Assembly (NCBI RefSeq): GCF_900109915.1
Contig: NZ_FOBU01000001.1
Location: forward strand, 306,558-370,557
Direction of reading: 5' to 3'
From: Luteibacter sp. UNCMF331Sha3.1
GTDB taxonomy: Bacteria > Pseudomonadota > Gammaproteobacteria > Xanthomonadales > Rhodanobacteraceae
Length of the DNA: 64,000 nucleotides
Part shown: positions 61,669 to 64,000 of the stretch, one piece after another
Layout: every line of letters begins with the position of its first letter
How positions within the stretch are numbered: position 1 is the stretch's first letter
The notes under the pieces: model-generated
Told to the model about the DNA's origin: nothing
The model's database searches: none
The model's input: the letters and a program-made list of their open reading frames with translations, nothing else
Made by a program: the position numbers and the translations under genes

Positions 61669-63378
61669 ATGCGGGCAGGCAACCGGCACGGCGGGTGGAC
61701 GCTTCGTCTTTTCCAGGCGATGACGCTCTGCTGCCTGCTGTTCGCCGGCCTGGCCGGTGCCGAGACGATCACGGCGAACTGGCGTGAAGTCCGGCCGGGC
61801 GACACACCCGCCGCGATCCTGCGCGAAGCCAACGAGCGGCCCCTGCCCTCCTTCGATCCGACCCAGATGCAGACCCTGCCGAACGCGCCGGGCGGTACCT
61901 GGGTCGTCGTGCGCAGCATGCCGCCCTGGACCACGGGCGAGCGCGTGCTCAGCGTGCGCCACCCGGGGTTCGGCAACGTCTCGCTCTACGACGGCGATCG
62001 GCTGATCGCCTCCACCTCGCTCGACGATTTCGGCCCGCCGCTGCACGGTCATGGCCGGCTGATCTTCAGCGTGCCCGGATCCATCCCCGCGTCGCGGGCG
62101 CTCCTGCTGAAGTTCGACGCCGGCACGACGCCGCCCGGCGCCGTGACCATCGCCATCGACTCCTGGCCCGATTACCTGCGCGACGACGGCGGCTGGATGG
62201 TGTTCGCCACCGGTGGCTTCGCGGTGATGCTGACCATGGCGCTGATGGCGTTGTGCTTCACGTTGATCCTTCGCGACATGACGTTCGGGTGGTACGCGGC
62301 GTATCTGGTCTGCTACGCGCTGATCCAGGGGCTGCGGTCGGGCTTCGTGTTCCATCCGCTCGAATTGCAGTCGCTGGCCGGCATGGCGGACGTGCTCGGC
62401 GTCGCCGCCACGGCGCTGTCCGTCTCGTTCGCCGCGCTCTTCGTGTTGCGCTTCGCGCGCATCGACGAGTTCGTGCCCATGCTGCGGACGCCGGTCCTGG
62501 CCTTCGCGCTGGTGATGCCGCTGCTCGTGGTCATGCGCGCCACCGGCATCGCCTTCGTCGTCGACATGGCGCAGCTGTTGCTCCAGCCCCTGGTGCTGCT
62601 CGGCGCCGTGCTCATGCTCGTCGCGGGCGCCATCGCCGCGGCGCGTGGCTCGCGCCATGCATGGTTCTTCCTCGTCGGCTGGACGCCGCTGCTGATCCTG
62701 ACGGCGCTCTGCGGCGTGCAGCAGCAGGGCATGCTGGCGAGTGCGCCATGGTTGCCCGATGCGGCGATCGCGGTCGGCGCGTTCGAGGCGATCGTGCTGT
62801 CCATCGGTCTGTCGGACCGCGCGCTGACCATCCGCCACGATCGCGACCGCGCCCGCGAACTCGCCGATGTCGATCCGCTGACCGGCTTGCTGAACCGTCG
62901 CGCGTGGACGGAAGCCGCCACCGCGGTCTTCGACGCGGGCATGTCGCGACCGGTGGCGCTGCTCTTTTTCGATCTCGACCACTTCAAGGCGCTGAACGAC
63001 AAACATGGCCACGCGGCGGGCGACCGCGCGCTGGTGGCCGTGGCGGCGGCGCTGCGCCACGAACTGCGCCCGTCCGATCTGCTCGCCCGCTTCGGTGGCG
63101 AAGAATTCGTTGCGCTGCTGCAGGGCGTGGACAAGGACAACGCGATGCAGATCGCGACGCGCCTGTGCCGCCGCGTGCACCGCCTCGACGTCAACGCCGC
63201 CGGCGCGCCGCTCACGGTGTCCATCGGCCTTGCGATGCGCACCCCCGCGGACACGGTGGCGTCGGTCGTCGAACGCGCCGACAGCGCGATGTACGCCGCG
63301 AAGATGGCCGGTCGCAACCGGGCCGTCTGCGCGGGCAACGCGGGCCCGGTGCTGGTCCGGCGAGCCGAGGCGAAATAG
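61669..63378 (+). CDS. Membrane-bound diguanylate cyclase (7TM plus GGDEF)
   Basis: A 569-residue sensor. A signal or first membrane segment (FQAMTLCCLLFAGLAGAE) is followed by a periplasmic beta-rich region (residues about 33-180), about seven membrane helices (180-400, e.g. FAVMLTMALMALCFTLIL), and a GGDEF domain. The active site is GGEEF at 476-480 and the product-inhibition I-site RPSD at 466-469 is present; FFDLDHFKALNDKHGHAAGD is intact. It should make cyclic di-GMP in response to an envelope signal. This layout is like the 7TMR-DISM group. It stands alone, with the signal unknown. Confidence 0.92.
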   Translation: MRAGNRHGGWTLRLFQAMTLCCLLFAGLAGAETITANWREVRPGDTPAAILREANERPLPSFDPTQMQTLPNAPGGTWVVVRSMPPWTTGERVLSVRHPGFGNVSLYDGDRLIASTSLDDFGPPLHGHGRLIFSVPGSIPASRALLLKFDAGTTPPGAVTIAIDSWPDYLRDDGGWMVFATGGFAVMLTMALMALCFTLILRDMTFGWYAAYLVCYALIQGLRSGFVFHPLELQSLAGMADVLGVAATALSVSFAALFVLRFARIDEFVPMLRTPVLAFALVMPLLVVMRATGIAFVVDMAQLLLQPLVLLGAVLMLVAGAIAAARGSRHAWFFLVGWTPLLILTALCGVQQQGMLASAPWLPDAAIAVGAFEAIVLSIGLSDRALTIRHDRDRARELADVDPLTGLLNRRAWTEAATAVFDAGMSRPVALLFFDLDHFKALNDKHGHAAGDRALVAVAAALRHELRPSDLLARFGGEEFVALLQGVDKDNAMQIATRLCRRVHRLDVNAAGAPLTVSIGLAMRTPADTVASVVERADSAMYAAKMAGRNRAVCAGNAGPVLVRRAEAK

Positions 63379-63390
63379 CGTCGGCTCGCG

Positions 63391-63409
63391 CGGGAGACGG
63401 GTTCTCCCG
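63391..63409. terminator. Possible shared hairpin between convergent genes
   Basis: A 7-bp stem CGGGAGA / TCTCCCG with a 5-base loop lies between the cyclase stop and the E1 stop. An outer arm GGCTCGC / GCGAGCC (63382-63388, 63414-63420) could extend it. There is no T run. Confidence 0.4.
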
Positions 63410-64000
63410 TCAGGCGAGCCCGAGTCCCGCCGCCACGATATCGTCGTCGCCCGGCAGCACCAGGAACGCCGCGCCCGCCAACGGAGTGAACGTATCCGCG
63501 CCGACGACGCGACGAAGCGGCACGCCACCCAGGCCGGCCTCGACGATCGCGGTGATGACGCCCTCGCCCACGCCGGCGCTCTTGCGGCCTTCATCGACCA
63601 CGAGAATGCGCTTCGCCGTCGCGGCCTCGCGCGCGATGAACGCATCGTTGAGCGGTACGAGCCAGCGCAGGTCGACGACGCGAACCTTCCAGCCCATGTC
63701 CTTCCCGAGCCGGCGCGCGGCGCGCAGGCTCATCGGCACGCCGTTGCCGAAGGTGAAGATCACCAGATCGTCGGCACCGGCCTCGTAGACGCGCCCTTCG
63801 CCCAGCGGCATCGCCTCGCCCTGCGCGGGGTATGCGAACTGCCACTGCCCGTCGCCCGCCTCGTACAGATCTTTCGTCATGTACAGCGCGATGGGCTCGA
63901 GAAACGCGGTGACGCGCCCGTCGATCTTCGCCAGCGCCATCAGGGTACGCAGCATCGTCGCGGCGTCGTCGCCGCGGCTCGGGCAGCCGACCACCAGCCC
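63410..64000 (-). CDS. Branched-chain 2-oxoacid dehydrogenase E1, C-terminal part (cut by window edge)
   Basis: The 196 visible residues are the C-terminal end of a thiamine-dependent E1 (beta part): GCPSRGDDAATMLRTLMALA, TAFLEPIALYMTKDLYEAGD, LVIFTFGNGVPMSLRAARRL, VRVVDLRWLVPLNDAF, ILVVDEGRKSAGVGEGVITA, with the transketolase C-terminal pattern. The family converts 2-oxo acids to acyl-CoA together with E2 and E3. Branched-chain specificity (2-oxoisovalerate type) is inferred from the sequence style and from leucine dehydrogenase and isovaleryl-CoA dehydrogenase elsewhere in the window. Whether alpha and beta parts are fused cannot be seen here. Confidence 0.8.
   Translation of the reverse strand, partial: GLVVGCPSRGDDAATMLRTLMALAKIDGRVTAFLEPIALYMTKDLYEAGDGQWQFAYPAQGEAMPLGEGRVYEAGADDLVIFTFGNGVPMSLRAARRLGKDMGWKVRVVDLRWLVPLNDAFIAREAATAKRILVVDEGRKSAGVGEGVITAIVEAGLGGVPLRRVVGADTFTPLAGAAFLVLPGDDDIVAAGLGLA

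Noticed and set aside
1-64000. CRISPR array, insertion sequence or prophage
   Set aside because: I found no regularly spaced repeats, transposase or phage structural genes on either strand.

Overview
The window is a GC-rich, densely coding stretch of a gammaproteobacterial chromosome. A yellow-pigment (aryl polyene, xanthomonadin-like) cluster, fused-type IcmF, leucine dehydrogenase, isovaleryl-CoA dehydrogenase, Ppk1 and TGC-TAnnnT-type -10 elements together suggest the Xanthomonadales, most likely Rhodanobacteraceae (Luteibacter/Dyella-like). This is an inference from gene content, not a database match.

Layout. 1-3.2 kb: N-terminus of isobutyryl-CoA mutase IcmF, an alpha/beta hydrolase, a small secreted YXWGXW protein and leucine dehydrogenase. 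3.2-6.8 kb: four cold-shock-domain proteins, a half cold-shock domain, and a Delta-60 repeat protein. 7.3-18.2 kb: a tightly overlapping aryl polyene operon of 14 genes with two acyl carrier proteins, three ketosynthase-type proteins, acyltransferases, dehydratases, ketoreductase, thioesterase, methyltransferase and glycosyltransferase. A YccS/FUSC membrane protein follows. 20.4-35.2 kb: isovaleryl-CoA dehydrogenase, two tandem lipidated subtilisin autotransporters (the second broken), a thiolase, a small lipoprotein, methylcrotonyl-CoA carboxylase beta, xseA, an aldehyde dehydrogenase and a flavin disulfide reductase, then tRNA-Arg(CCU).

35.6-51.8 kb is an accessory RHS region. It holds a 775-residue protein of unknown family, a 974-residue YD-repeat protein without an RHS core, and four 765-775-residue RHS-core proteins, with an alpha-oxoamine synthase inserted among them. 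A fifth RHS-core protein lies alone at 56.9-59.2 kb, behind a housekeeping block (aldehyde dehydrogenase, methyltransferase, pyrD, murB). Each RHS-core protein has a ~450-residue YD-repeat half, a core motif, a hydrophobic segment and a C-terminal part. Four of the five C-termini share a domain with an HG motif and a Cys exactly 71-72 residues later, which I do not recognise. The 974-residue protein may be a shared cage half used with several interchangeable cargo-bearing halves. No immunity gene, PAAR or VgrG is seen. The window ends with ppk1, a membrane diguanylate cyclase, and the C-terminus of a branched-chain 2-oxoacid dehydrogenase E1.

Two themes link genes outside the RHS region. Branched-chain amino acid and acyl-CoA catabolism is scattered through the window (IcmF, LeuDH, IVD, thiolase, MCC beta, E1). 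The pigment operon has lost most of its AMP-ligase: only a fragment of the ligase C-terminus remains, fused between the ApeG-like membrane part and the ApeI-like dehydratase.
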